From contig JAWKKE010000001.1 in assembly GCA_041393415.1 (NCBI GenBank), forward strand, positions 980,620-1,044,619: a DNA stretch of 64,000 nt, written 5' to 3'. A program made the position numbers and the translations under genes. Origin of the DNA: Thermoleophilia bacterium (GTDB lineage: Bacteria; Actinomycetota; Thermoleophilia; UBA2241). Numbering within the stretch: position 1 is the first letter of the stretch; every line of letters starts with the position of its first letter. A model generated the notes under the pieces. It searched no databases and had not been told where the DNA came from. It saw only the letters and a program-made list of their open reading frames with translations. Below, in pieces: positions 53,526-61,536 of the stretch.

Positions 53526-53652
53526 TGGGGGGTCGTGCGGAGCTCCTGTGTGAGGAGCTGAGATGGCGCTTCCTAGCGTCGACGCGTTGAACCTGACCAC
53601 CGAAACGGTGGCGGCGCTGTGAGGCGCCGCTGGGTAATTCCAGCGAAGGGAG
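53526..53652 (+). promoter_or_regulatory. TPP (THI-box) riboswitch with two inserted hairpins
   Basis: Conserved thiamin-box blocks are in order: GGGGG near the 5' end, GCTGAGAT at about 53568, GAACCTGA at 53589-53596, then GGGTAATTCCAGCGAAGGGAG at 53632-53652 (the last part including AAGGGAG). Between GAACCTGA and the last block, 35 bases fold as two hairpins (CCACC-GAAAC-GGTGG and CGGCGC-TGTGA-GGCGCCG), which is not usual. The AAGGGAG doubles as the ribosome-binding site of thiT 4-6 bases before its ATG, so TPP binding probably blocks translation. A -10-like TATACT sits at 53520-53525. Confidence 0.9.
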
Positions 53653-53655
53653 ATC

Positions 53656-54294
53656 ATGTTGGGTACCACACGTACGTCTGTTGCCAATCTGGAAGCGGGT
53701 TCCTCCGCTCGCACTGCCCGCCTCAATCTGAATCCGGCGCATTGGGGTGTGCACACTCTGGCCGAGATCGGCATCGCGATTGCTCTTGCCGCTGTGCTCG
53801 GCCAGATACGGCTGTTCACTATGCCTCAGGGCGGATCCGTGAGCCTCGAACTCCTCCCTATAGTGTTCGTCGCGGTGCGTCGCGGGATCGTCCCTGCCAT
53901 TACCGCCGGATTGCTGTACGGCATTCTCCAGCTGTTTCTCCCTGGAGCCTTCGTCTACCACCCGTTGCAGGCAGCCCTCGACTATCCACTGGCATTCATG
54001 GCTCTCTCGCTCGCTGGGGTGGTGTCGGTGAGGAATGTGCCCGCCCTGGTCGGCGCCGTGAGTCTGGCCGTTCTTGGGCGTCTCGTGTTTCACTTCCTCT
54101 CGGGGCTCATCTTCTTCGCGGAGTACGCGCCTCAGTGGGAGGCTCCTTGGCTCTATGCTCTGACGTACAACCTCCTCTACCTCATCCCGGAGGCAGCGAT
54201 AACGGTGCTGCTCATGTGGCCGCTGCTGAAGGCGTACGATGCCGCGTTCGGGCACGGGGCCGGAGAGACGGAGATCGAGAGCCGGCGGCGATGA
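53656..54294 (+). CDS. thiT: thiamine ECF transporter substrate-binding component
   Basis: 212 residues with six membrane segments. ThiT/YuaJ features are TMPQGGSVSLELLPI and VYHPLQAALDYPLAF. It captures thiamine and needs shared ECF ATPase and T subunits that are not in the window. A TPP riboswitch lies directly upstream and the ribosome-binding site is inside it. The stop overlaps the thiN start (ATGA), so uptake and pyrophosphorylation are co-expressed. The N-terminal about 30 residues are polar and not part of the family core. Confidence 0.92.
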   Translation: MLGTTRTSVANLEAGSSARTARLNLNPAHWGVHTLAEIGIAIALAAVLGQIRLFTMPQGGSVSLELLPIVFVAVRRGIVPAITAGLLYGILQLFLPGAFVYHPLQAALDYPLAFMALSLAGVVSVRNVPALVGAVSLAVLGRLVFHFLSGLIFFAEYAPQWEAPWLYALTYNLLYLIPEAAITVLLMWPLLKAYDAAFGHGAGETEIESRRR

Positions 54295-54983
54295 CTGGAT
54301 CGAGAGCCGTCGTCTTTCTTGCCGGGGAGTACGAGGATGACGCGTGTTCCTACTACTTGGAACAAGCTGAAGCGGCCGACCTAATAGTGGCGGCAGACGC
54401 CGGGGCGGCCTTCCTCGTGCGCCATGGGGTGCAAGCGGACGTCGTCGTCGGTGATTTCGACTCCTTGAGTGTGGCGGACTTGAAAACGGTCGAAGGTTCT
54501 GGGGCCGTGGTCCAGCGTCATCCTCTCCACAAGGACCTGACTGATGGCGAGTTGGCTGTGACTGAGGCTCTCCGTCGAGGGGCCAGCGAAGTCATTCTCG
54601 TCGGTGCGTACGGCGCCCTGGATCACACCCTTGGGCACATGGCGATCATGCGCCGTCTCGCAGCCCAGGGGGTGATCGCGCGGCTCACCTCATCTCGACT
54701 TGCTGTTCGCGTGCTCACAGGTAGCAGGTCGTGCGCGCTGGACTCGGCTGTGGGCACGCGAGTGTCGTTGGTGCCGCTGGACGAAGGCGCCGTCCTTAGC
54801 ATCCACGGCTTCCGCTACTCGCTCTGCCGTAGCCTACTGGCTGCGGATGAGTGTCGCGGCCTCGGCAATGTAATTGCAGCCCTCCCGGCGACCATCACTG
54901 TGCACGCCGGGGCGGTCGTCGTACTAGTCGAATCAGGGTCAGAGAGTTTTGGTGCAGCGCGTCGAGCGGCCAGGCCGGCATGA
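54291..54983 (+). CDS. thiN: thiamine pyrophosphokinase
   Basis: 230 residues. ADAGAAFLVRHGVQADVVVGDFDSL holds the family GDFDS motif, followed by HPLHKDLTDGELAV and GAYGALDHTLGHM, the substrate/ATP regions. It makes thiamine pyrophosphate from thiamine and ATP, closing the loop with the riboswitch upstream. The start overlaps the thiT stop. The last residues overlap the next gene's ATG by four bases. Confidence 0.93.
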   Translation: MTGSRAVVFLAGEYEDDACSYYLEQAEAADLIVAADAGAAFLVRHGVQADVVVGDFDSLSVADLKTVEGSGAVVQRHPLHKDLTDGELAVTEALRRGASEVILVGAYGALDHTLGHMAIMRRLAAQGVIARLTSSRLAVRVLTGSRSCALDSAVGTRVSLVPLDEGAVLSIHGFRYSLCRSLLAADECRGLGNVIAALPATITVHAGAVVVLVESGSESFGAARRAARPA

Positions 54984-55393
54984 GCCGCAGCGGCATCGTC
55001 TCACGTCGTTGGGCGCTGGCCGCTGTGCTGTGGGCTATGATCATCATAGGGTTCGGCGTCTCGCCCACGCAGAAGATCGTCGATGCCACAGCTCCGAATC
55101 ACGAGGATACCGCCACGTCCGCTGGCCACTTTGTCGAGTACGCTCTCTTCTCGGGGCTCCTCGTCTTGGCCGGTCACGAGCGAGGTGAGAATCCACGTCG
55201 GCACATCGCGGTGGTGGCTGTGCTTGCGGCTGTGTTGCTTGGTCTTGCCATCGAGCTGATCCAAGCCGTGCTGCCGTACCGGGACTTCCAGTTGCTCGAC
55301 CTTCTGCTCAACGCGGTCGGGGCGACTGTCGGTGCCGTCGTCGTCAGCGCAGTGCGGGCGGCGCTGGATCTGGAACGAGGACGCCGCGCATGA
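54980..55393 (+). CDS. VanZ-like membrane protein
   Basis: 137 residues with four membrane segments. VanZ-family traits: IIGFGVSPTQKI after the first span, HFVEYALFSGLL, and LAIELIQAVLPYRDFQLLDLLLNAVGATVG. The family includes teicoplanin-resistance VanZ and many small proteins of unknown role. ATG 54980 overlaps the thiN stop. Its 3' end overlaps a small minus-strand gene by 50 bases. Confidence 0.83.
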   Translation: MSRSGIVSRRWALAAVLWAMIIIGFGVSPTQKIVDATAPNHEDTATSAGHFVEYALFSGLLVLAGHERGENPRRHIAVVAVLAAVLLGLAIELIQAVLPYRDFQLLDLLLNAVGATVGAVVVSAVRAALDLERGRRA

Positions 55394-55526
55394 TGCTCGC
55401 GGCTACGTCGTCGGAAGGGATGTCGTAAACGGCGCGTTCAACGAGCTCTCTCAGCGTCGTCAAACGGGTTTCACGAGCCTTCGCAGCGCAGAGATCGACG
55501 TTGCAGTGCGGCTCTGGTGTCGTCAT
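55344..55526 (-). CDS. small FlgM-like protein
   Basis: 60 residues, with a strong AAAGGAGG ribosome-binding site before ATG 55526. Residues from about 14 on (AKARETRLTTLRELVERAVYDIPSDDVAASIMRG, core LRELVERAVYDIPSDDVAASI) resemble the C-terminal helices of FlgM, the anti-sigma-28 factor: two helices with a Y-x-(V/I)-x-x-x-x-(V/I)-A pattern. No flagellar genes are in the window. It converges with the VanZ-like gene. Assignment is from pattern only. Confidence 0.5.
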   Translation of the reverse strand: MTTPEPHCNVDLCAAKARETRLTTLRELVERAVYDIPSDDVAASIMRGVLVPDPAPPALR

Positions 55527-55627
55527 CTCTCCTCCTTTCCGCCCACCGAAGAGAGGCATCGTCCCAGCATCGTCGCGAGTTTACTAAGATGCGTAGGCAA
55601 ATGTGACTTCGCTGAAGGGGGCCCCTC

Positions 55628-56884
55628 GTGATCGCTATTCAGGAAGCGCTTGATCGAGTGCTTGCTACCTGTGGGCTGATGCCGTGCCACGAGGTCTCTC
55701 TGCTGGAAAGCCTTGGGCGCGTTAGCGGGCAAACGATCACCTCGCCGGAGCAAGTGCCGTCATTCGACAGCGCGGCGATGGACGGCTTTGCGGTGCGCGC
55801 GGCGGACCTCGCCGAGGGTCGGCGGGACTTTCCCGTGGTTGTCGAGGTGCCCGCTGGGACGTGGATAGAAGAACGCGTGCCGTCGGGCTGCGCGGCTCGG
55901 ATCATGACCGGTGCCCCTCTTCCTCCAGGCGTCGACACGGTTATTCCAGTCGAAGCAACAAGGCTGGACGGACGAACCGTCCGTATCGAGGACTCGGTGC
56001 CGATGTCGTCGGGAGTCAACATCCGACGCGCCGGCGAGGATCTTGACGTCGGTGACGTGTTGGTCGAGGCGGGATCCGTCATGGGTCCGGCGGAGGTGGG
56101 TGCGCTCGTCTCCGTTGGACTCGTCTCGACCGCTGTGGTGCATCGGCCGCGCGTCGCCATTATCGCGACAGGCAGCGAACTCGTGGCGCCGGGACAGACA
56201 CTCAAGCCCGGCCTGATTCGCAACTCGAACTCCTTCACTGCCTACGGGCAGGTTCAAGAAGCGGGCGCGGATCCGATTCTTCTGGGAATCGCGCCGGATG
56301 ACCGAGACGAAACACGTCGACTCATGTCCGCCGCGCTTGCTCAAGATGTCGTCATCACCTCGGGAGGTGTTTCGGTCGGCGAGTACGACTTCGTGAAGGA
56401 GATCCAAGACGAACTGGGCGTGGAGCGGCGCTTCTGGGGCGTGTCCATGAAACCTGGAAAACCGCTCGCTTTTGGGGTTCACGGGGATACGCTCGTGTTC
56501 GGAGTGCCGGGAAACCCAGTCGCGGCCATGGTCTGTGTCGAGCTCTTCGTGCGACCAGCGCTGCTGGCGCTGCAAGGACGACGGGATCTGTATCGCCCCT
56601 ATGTGCACGCCGTTGCGCTGGAGGATCTGCGCGGGACTGGGCAACGAACCGAACTGCGCCGTTGTCGCCTCTCGCGTCGTGGGCGCGAATGGGTGTTTGC
56701 GACGACTGGTCCGCAAGGATCAGGGATCCTGCGCTCGATGGTTCAGGCGGACGGACTTGCCATAGTGCCGCCAAACCTTGTCGCCGTGTCGGCAGGGGAC
56801 GTGCTTCCCGTCATGCTGCTCGAGGGCCGCGCAGAGGAGCGACCGCCCTTCTCGGGCATGGACGGCGAATCAGTGCATGGGTGA
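55628..56884 (+). CDS. moeA: molybdopterin molybdenumtransferase MoeA
   Basis: 418 residues. Signature blocks FDSAAMDGFAVRA, TGAPLPPGVDTVIPVE, ATGSELV, SGGVSVGEYDFV, MKPGKPLAFG and VFGVPGNPVAAMV are all present. It inserts molybdate into adenylylated molybdopterin to make the cofactor of formate dehydrogenase, DMSO reductases and similar enzymes. GTG start at 55628; the ribosome-binding site is unclear. Its end overlaps the sortase gene by 15 bases in convergent orientation. Confidence 0.95.
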   Translation: MIAIQEALDRVLATCGLMPCHEVSLLESLGRVSGQTITSPEQVPSFDSAAMDGFAVRAADLAEGRRDFPVVVEVPAGTWIEERVPSGCAARIMTGAPLPPGVDTVIPVEATRLDGRTVRIEDSVPMSSGVNIRRAGEDLDVGDVLVEAGSVMGPAEVGALVSVGLVSTAVVHRPRVAIIATGSELVAPGQTLKPGLIRNSNSFTAYGQVQEAGADPILLGIAPDDRDETRRLMSAALAQDVVITSGGVSVGEYDFVKEIQDELGVERRFWGVSMKPGKPLAFGVHGDTLVFGVPGNPVAAMVCVELFVRPALLALQGRRDLYRPYVHAVALEDLRGTGQRTELRRCRLSRRGREWVFATTGPQGSGILRSMVQADGLAIVPPNLVAVSAGDVLPVMLLEGRAEERPPFSGMDGESVHG

Positions 56885-57574
56885 AGCCGAGCGCTCGCGA
56901 ATCGTCGCGGACTTCAAGGCCGCCCAGACCACTAGTCGGTGACTCGCGCTGTACGGCGGAGTGCATGTTGTCAGCACCAGGTCGTAACCTCGGTCAAGGA
57001 GAACGCTGACATCTGTGGGGACGACGACTGTCGTCTTGACCACTTTGTAGTGGAACTTCGCGTACGGGGTTTCGACAAAGATATCCGCCCCGGGCTCCAG
57101 CCTGTCGAGCTCATAGAAGGGGGCTCCGTAGGTCGTGCGGTGACCCGAAATCGCAAACGGCTCACCGGCGCCCGGCAACGGCGTTACCGCGTAGTGCACA
57201 AGACCTCGGCGAAGTAGGCCGCGGTCACCGTCTGGGTCGAGTGCCGAAGGACCTGCGGTGCCTTGTTGGATAAGGCGGTTGAGGGAGATGTGCGGAATGC
57301 GCAGCCGGCCGACTACGTCGCCGCGATCGAGCAGTTTGGTGTACGTGAGTGCCGCGGTTCTGATCAGCTCGCTCTCGGGAACATCGGGCTTCGCGGTGGA
57401 GGCGCTTCCCTCTGTTGTTGCGGCGAAGGCGACGCTGGAGTCCTGGTAGGAATCGTCCAGGCGAGTCTGTTGCACCTGAGCGTACCCCGCCGACCACAGT
57501 GGATACGCCAGAACGAGACCGCCGGCTATGAGGAGCAGATTACCTGCCAGACGCAGGCGCGGCCGCCGATTCAT
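56870..57574 (-). CDS. sortase (class D/E type)
   Basis: 234 residues. One N-terminal membrane span (LAGNLLLIAGGLVLAYPLW), then the sortase beta-barrel with the catalytic His in ISGHRTTYG, Cys in LVLTTCTPPYS and Arg in SHRLVVW. It should link proteins carrying a C-terminal sorting motif to the cell wall or to pili. No LPXTG-type substrate was recognised in the window. The start lies 168 bases from the methyltransferase gene, divergent. Confidence 0.88.
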   Translation of the reverse strand: MNRRPRLRLAGNLLLIAGGLVLAYPLWSAGYAQVQQTRLDDSYQDSSVAFAATTEGSASTAKPDVPESELIRTAALTYTKLLDRGDVVGRLRIPHISLNRLIQQGTAGPSALDPDGDRGLLRRGLVHYAVTPLPGAGEPFAISGHRTTYGAPFYELDRLEPGADIFVETPYAKFHYKVVKTTVVVPTDVSVLLDRGYDLVLTTCTPPYSASHRLVVWAALKSATIRERSASPMH

Positions 57575-57742
57575 TTCGCCAACTCTCTGCTACACGTCTA
57601 CGAGGCGTCTGATGCGCTCGAGCGTGAAGGGGCAGTGCGACTCGCATTCATGCTGTCATGGTACCCGCGGTCCCGGGTGCCGCCAAACGTGGGTGCTCTC
57701 TGGAGTGTCACTCGGGTGCTTTGTCGGGCCGCGTAAGGTACC

Positions 57743-59104
57743 GTGAGCTCCATGCGAGCACCCGATGCGACATCCGGAAGCGCGGTTCCGACCCGGGGGT
57801 GCTTGCTTGGGCTGGAGGAAGTACGCCGTCTGCACGCTGCGGCGCTCGAGGTGCTTGCGGATGTCGGCGTAGCCATCGCCCCTGGTCGGGTGCGTGGCGC
57901 GCTTCGCGCGCGAGGGGCAAGCGTGTCGGGAGACGCGGTGCGTTTTCCTTCCCACGTCGTGCGCGACCTCATGCACTCAGTGCCGTCCCAGTTCGCGCTC
58001 GGCGCCAGGGCCGCGGCTACGCTCAAGACCGGGGAGCGGCCTCTCCTGACCACGGACGGATGCTGCGTCGAGATCTACGATCTCGAAACGGCCGTACGGC
58101 GGCCAACAGTCGCCGGCGATGTGGCGAGCATTGCCCGGCTGGCAGATGCGGTGGGCGACATCGACTTCTGCTGGCCGGCCGTTAGCGCACTCGATCGGCC
58201 CGCAGAGACTCGTGGCTTGTACGAACTCTACGAGGCCATAGCGAACACGGGCAAGCACGTCCAGACAGTGACGATCGTGGAGCCGCGTTTGGCCGAACAA
58301 GCGGTCGCGATGGCCCGCGTGCTGGCGGGCAGTGAGCAGCGTCTGCGCGCGGAACCTCCGATCAGCGCCCTGCTGGGTACCGTCACCCCTCTGGCCACCG
58401 ACGCCGGCAGTCTCGAGGCGGCGCTCGTCTTCGCGTCTGCCGGCATACCCGTTGGTTTTGTGAGTATGCCAATGGGCGGCTCCACCACGCCGATCACTAT
58501 GGCAGGGAGTCTCGTGGTCGCCATCGCTGAGCTGCTGGCGAGTACGTGTTGTGTTCAGGCCATCTTCCCCGGGGCGCCTGTCTTCATGTGCTTCATTCCC
58601 AGCGTGATGGACCTGAAGACTGGCGACTTCACCGGGGGGGCGCCTGAAGACACGCTTATGGGAGCCGCAGCCGGCGACATTGGCCGTTTCTACCGCATCC
58701 CCACGCAGTGCGGCATCAACTCCTCGGGCGGCAAAGTCCCAGGCTGGCAATCGGCGCTGGACGACGCGACGACGACCTTGCTGTCGCTCTGTTGCGGCGT
58801 CGACATGCTCACGGGCGTCGGCATGCTGGCAGGAGGGCGAGTCTTCTCCTACGAGGAAATGCTGCTGGCGGCGGGAACGATGGCTCGCGCCCGTGCGCTG
58901 CTGAAGGGCCGAGCCCTTCTGGCGGCAGACGCGGTTGCTGGCCAAGGCGAGCGTGAGAGAGCGGACGGAACAGGGCCGTCCCTGGACCGTAGCGTCGGTG
59001 TTGCAGAGGCGAATCTCGAGGCGAGGCGGCTGCTCGCGGAGCACCGGCCGATACCGCTCCTGCCTTCTGTGGACGGCGAGCTTCGACGGATTATTGGGGA
59101 CTAG
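57743..59104 (+). CDS. MttB-family (trimethylamine methyltransferase-like) corrinoid methyltransferase, no pyrrolysine
   Basis: 453 residues from GTG 57743 (ATG at 57752 also possible; AAGGTA precedes both). TIM-barrel sequence with the MttB family course: GLEEVRRLHAAALEVLADVGVAI near the N-terminus, MGGSTTPITMAGSLVVAIAELLA in the centre, and PGAPVFMCFIPSVMDLKTGDFTGGAPEDTLM. No in-frame amber codon is present, so it belongs to the non-pyrrolysine branch, members of which demethylate glycine betaine, proline betaine, carnitine or related amines and hand the methyl to a corrinoid protein. An ABC importer follows. No corrinoid protein is in the window. Confidence 0.85.
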   Translation: MSSMRAPDATSGSAVPTRGCLLGLEEVRRLHAAALEVLADVGVAIAPGRVRGALRARGASVSGDAVRFPSHVVRDLMHSVPSQFALGARAAATLKTGERPLLTTDGCCVEIYDLETAVRRPTVAGDVASIARLADAVGDIDFCWPAVSALDRPAETRGLYELYEAIANTGKHVQTVTIVEPRLAEQAVAMARVLAGSEQRLRAEPPISALLGTVTPLATDAGSLEAALVFASAGIPVGFVSMPMGGSTTPITMAGSLVVAIAELLASTCCVQAIFPGAPVFMCFIPSVMDLKTGDFTGGAPEDTLMGAAAGDIGRFYRIPTQCGINSSGGKVPGWQSALDDATTTLLSLCCGVDMLTGVGMLAGGRVFSYEEMLLAAGTMARARALLKGRALLAADAVAGQGERERADGTGPSLDRSVGVAEANLEARRLLAEHRPIPLLPSVDGELRRIIGD

Positions 59105-59138
59105 TCCCACGCCCTACTGGCCGATCGTCTTCAGGGCA

Positions 59139-59167
59139 TTGGAGCGTGTGGGCGATTGCTGTATAAA
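59139..59167 (+). promoter_or_regulatory. sigma-70-type promoter before the ABC importer
   Basis: TTGGAG at 59139-59144, 17 bases, TATAAA at 59162-59167. Transcription would start near 59174, giving an untranslated leader of about 120 bases. Confidence 0.65.
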
Positions 59168-59173
59168 GGGGAC

Positions 59174-59293
59174 CGGGAGGAGCGTCTGGGCACGCGGGCT
59201 CGAGCCTACGCTCCCGACGTGGTACGTATCGGCGCTTCGTGGCAGGGCATACAAGAAGCGGCGTACCGTCAAACCAGCCTGAAAGGATGGAGC
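59174..59293 (+). other. structured 5' leader of the ABC importer transcript
   Basis: Two stem-loops can form: GGAGCGT (59179-59185) with ACGCTCC (59208-59214), and a nested stem GGTACG (59221-59226) with CGTACC (59262-59267) enclosing CGCTTC (59233-59238) with GAAGCG (59255-59260). The ribosome-binding site GAAAGGATGG follows. No known riboswitch class is recognised. Confidence 0.5.
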
Positions 59294-60196
59294 ATGGTAA
59301 AGGGCAAGTTCTACCTGGTGCTCGCCGCTCTGCTGATCGGCGTCCTCGGCGTAGTGGGGATCGTCGCGGGTTGCGGCGAGAGCGGTGCCAGCACTGAGCC
59401 GGACAGCAGTTCGACGGCCGAGATCGAGGGCACTGCGATGGAGCGTGCCACGGCGATCTTGGGCCACGAGCCCACGGGGAAGGCGCTCGACGTCATCAAC
59501 CGAGGCACGATGACTGTCAACAACGACCCCAAGTACCCGCCCCAGAGCTCAATTGACGAGACCACGGGGGAGCTGGTGGGCTTTGATGTCGACGTGGCCA
59601 AGAGGGTCGGCGAGATCCTTGGCCTGAAGGTCGAGTTCACCGACTTGTCGTTCGACACGATCCTCACCGACGTCAATCAGGATCGGTACGACGTGTCGAT
59701 CGGTTCGATGACGATCACGCCTGCGCGAGCAAAGAAGGTTGATTTCACTGACGTGTACTACTACACGCCTGCCGGCATCGTCGTGAAGGAAGGCGGCACA
59801 CAGATAACCGGCGTAGACGATCTCGCAGGTAAGAAGGTCGGCGTGGCCGCAGGGACGACCTACCTTCAGTGGCTCCAGGAGAACAGCAAGGCCAAGCCGG
59901 TCATCTACGCTACCGACGCGGACGCTTTCCCGGACCTGGCCCAGGACAACGGGCGCATCGACTTCGCGTTCACCGCGGTTCCGACCGCTATCGAGGCAAT
60001 CAGGCAAGGACAGCCTTTTGAGCTGTCGGGCGATCCTCTCTACTACGAGGACTTGGCGTTCGCGATCAAGAAGGGCGAGGCCGACTGGCTGGCCCTGCTC
60101 AACTACAGCATCCAGACGATGCACGAGGACGGGTCGCTGACCGACATGAGCAAGACGTGGTACGTGGGTGTCGATCTGACCAAGAAGGCAGAATAG
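59294..60196 (+). CDS. polar-amino-acid ABC transporter substrate-binding lipoprotein
   Basis: 300 residues. Signal peptide with lipobox IVAGC, so C27 is lipidated and the protein is tethered outside the membrane. The SBP_bac_3 fold then shows FDVDVAKRVGEILGLKVEF, SMTITPARAKKVDFTDVYYY and AAGTTYLQWLQE, the cleft-lining segments for small amino acids and similar compounds. ATG 59294 has AAAGGATGG upstream and an upstream promoter. It lies 93 bases after the promoter -10 and before the permease and ATPase genes; methyltransferase genes on both sides suggest a methylated amine or amino acid ligand. Confidence 0.9.
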   Translation: MVKGKFYLVLAALLIGVLGVVGIVAGCGESGASTEPDSSSTAEIEGTAMERATAILGHEPTGKALDVINRGTMTVNNDPKYPPQSSIDETTGELVGFDVDVAKRVGEILGLKVEFTDLSFDTILTDVNQDRYDVSIGSMTITPARAKKVDFTDVYYYTPAGIVVKEGGTQITGVDDLAGKKVGVAAGTTYLQWLQENSKAKPVIYATDADAFPDLAQDNGRIDFAFTAVPTAIEAIRQGQPFELSGDPLYYEDLAFAIKKGEADWLALLNYSIQTMHEDGSLTDMSKTWYVGVDLTKKAE

Positions 60197-60248
60197 CGTA
60201 CAGGGGACTGAGGCACGACAGCCGGCGGGTGTCGCGCTCAGTCTTGAC

Positions 60249-60286
60249 CACGGCGGGTGCCTGAGTATACTCAGGCACCCGCCGTG
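60249..60286. repeat. perfect 38-base palindrome between binding-protein and permease genes
   Basis: The inverted repeat has 19-base arms and no spacer (left arm CACGGCGGGTGCCTGAGTA). It lies 52 bases after the binding-protein stop. It could be a transcript hairpin that lowers permease expression relative to the binding protein, or an operator; there is no U-tract after it. Confidence 0.85.
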
Positions 60287-60311
60287 TCGCCTCGAAGAGA
60301 GGGTAGTACCG

Positions 60312-61535
60312 GTGCATGAACGACACTGGATCTCGCGAGTCTCCCGTCTTGCAGTTGCGCTTGCGCTGGTTGCCCTATGCCTTGCGCCGTCGGCGCTGGC
60401 CGAGGCGGCGTCCCCGTCGCCGGCCGCGGGCACGCCAGTCGTCACGGGGACGATTCCCAACCCCGATGATCCCAAGGGCCTCACTGGCTGGACCGGACGA
60501 CAGGTCGTCGTCAATTACGAGCCGAATGGCGCCGAGATCGATGTTGCCAGCTCCCAGCTGTACATCAACGGTCGAGAGCAGCAGCTGAGCCAGCCCCCTC
60601 GACAGTTGCCGACGGGCTCGCGAGTAACGGATTCGATCGAGTTTCGTTGGGCAGATGCCTATCCCGAGGGCGACTACGAGTTCCGCGTAGTGCTGAAGAC
60701 CACGACAGGGGCCGAGGTCGAGAAGACATGGAGTTTCGGCTCGAGCGGCGAGGCCGGTTCGGGAGCTCTCATCGATTTCGGCGTCATGCGCGATTGGTTC
60801 TGGTACATCGCCCGGGGCGCTATCGTCACCGTCGAACTCACCGTCATCTCGATCGTCTTTGCCTCTGTGCTCGCTCTTCTCGGATCTCTGGGGAGACTGT
60901 CTCGCAAGATGAGCTATCGACAGGCTTGGGAACGATACCGGAGCTGGGGCTACATGGTCAGGCTTTCGGTAGCCCGGATTCCGTACTGGGTGGCGACGTT
61001 CTATACCTCCCTGTTTCGGGGCACGCCGCTCCTCCTACAGATCGTCGCCATCTACATGGTTATTCCGGAAGCGCTTGGGCACTTCGGGCTGCCCCTGTCC
61101 TATGCGCCATCGGCCTTCTGGTGTGGCGTCGCGGCGCTGTCGCTCAACTACGGTGCATACCTGACAGAAGTCTTTCGCGCGGGCATACAGGCGGTGCCCA
61201 AGGGCCAGCACGAGGCGGCGTGGGCCATTGGACTCAGCGGATGGCAAACACAACGCCGCATTGTGCTGCCGCAGGCCTTCAAGATAGTCATTCCGGCAGT
61301 CGGAAACGACTTCATCGCGCTTATCAAGGATACATCGCTGGTCTCCGTAATCACCGTTCAGGAGCTGCTGCGTCGCTCGCAGCTCGCGGGGGCGGCGACA
61401 TTCAGCTTCTTCAGCACGCTGCTTGTTGCGGCGGCGTTCTACTGGGCGTTGACCATCTTCTTCAGCTTCTGGCAAGCCAAGCTCGAGACGCGCATGGCGC
61501 GCGACAAGGCGAGAGAGAAAGAGAAGGCGCGCTGA
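60312..61535 (+). CDS. polar-amino-acid ABC permease with a secreted N-terminal Ig-like domain
   Basis: 407 residues. Residues 1-30 are a signal peptide ending LAEAA; 40-150 form a beta-rich domain (VVVNYEPNGAEIDVASSQLYI, core NGAEIDVASSQLYI, then YEFRVVLKTTTGAEVEKTW) followed by a linker and the membrane part. The permease core has the EAA loop (EAAWAIGLSGWQTQRRIVLPQAF) and NDFIALIKDTSLVSVIT, marks of the HisM/GlnP-type family. Permeases of this family normally lack a secreted domain, though some fuse a binding protein. GTG 60312 starts the signal peptide. A 38-base palindrome lies upstream. Confidence 0.85.
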   Translation: MHERHWISRVSRLAVALALVALCLAPSALAEAASPSPAAGTPVVTGTIPNPDDPKGLTGWTGRQVVVNYEPNGAEIDVASSQLYINGREQQLSQPPRQLPTGSRVTDSIEFRWADAYPEGDYEFRVVLKTTTGAEVEKTWSFGSSGEAGSGALIDFGVMRDWFWYIARGAIVTVELTVISIVFASVLALLGSLGRLSRKMSYRQAWERYRSWGYMVRLSVARIPYWVATFYTSLFRGTPLLLQIVAIYMVIPEALGHFGLPLSYAPSAFWCGVAALSLNYGAYLTEVFRAGIQAVPKGQHEAAWAIGLSGWQTQRRIVLPQAFKIVIPAVGNDFIALIKDTSLVSVITVQELLRRSQLAGAATFSFFSTLLVAAAFYWALTIFFSFWQAKLETRMARDKAREKEKAR

Positions 61536-61536
61536 G

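Noticed and set aside
53266..54255. 329-codon minus-strand frame over the TPP riboswitch and thiT
   Set aside because: It would run through DnaA boxes, a clear riboswitch and the ThiT coding region; the sequence is charged low-complexity with no fold signature.
57743..59104. Pyrrolysine-containing trimethylamine methyltransferase
   Set aside because: The reading frame has no internal TAG; it is the non-pyrrolysine branch.
57977..59110. 377-codon frame antisense to the first MttB gene
   Set aside because: Composition is Arg/His-rich without motifs, and the plus-strand frame matches a known family from end to end.
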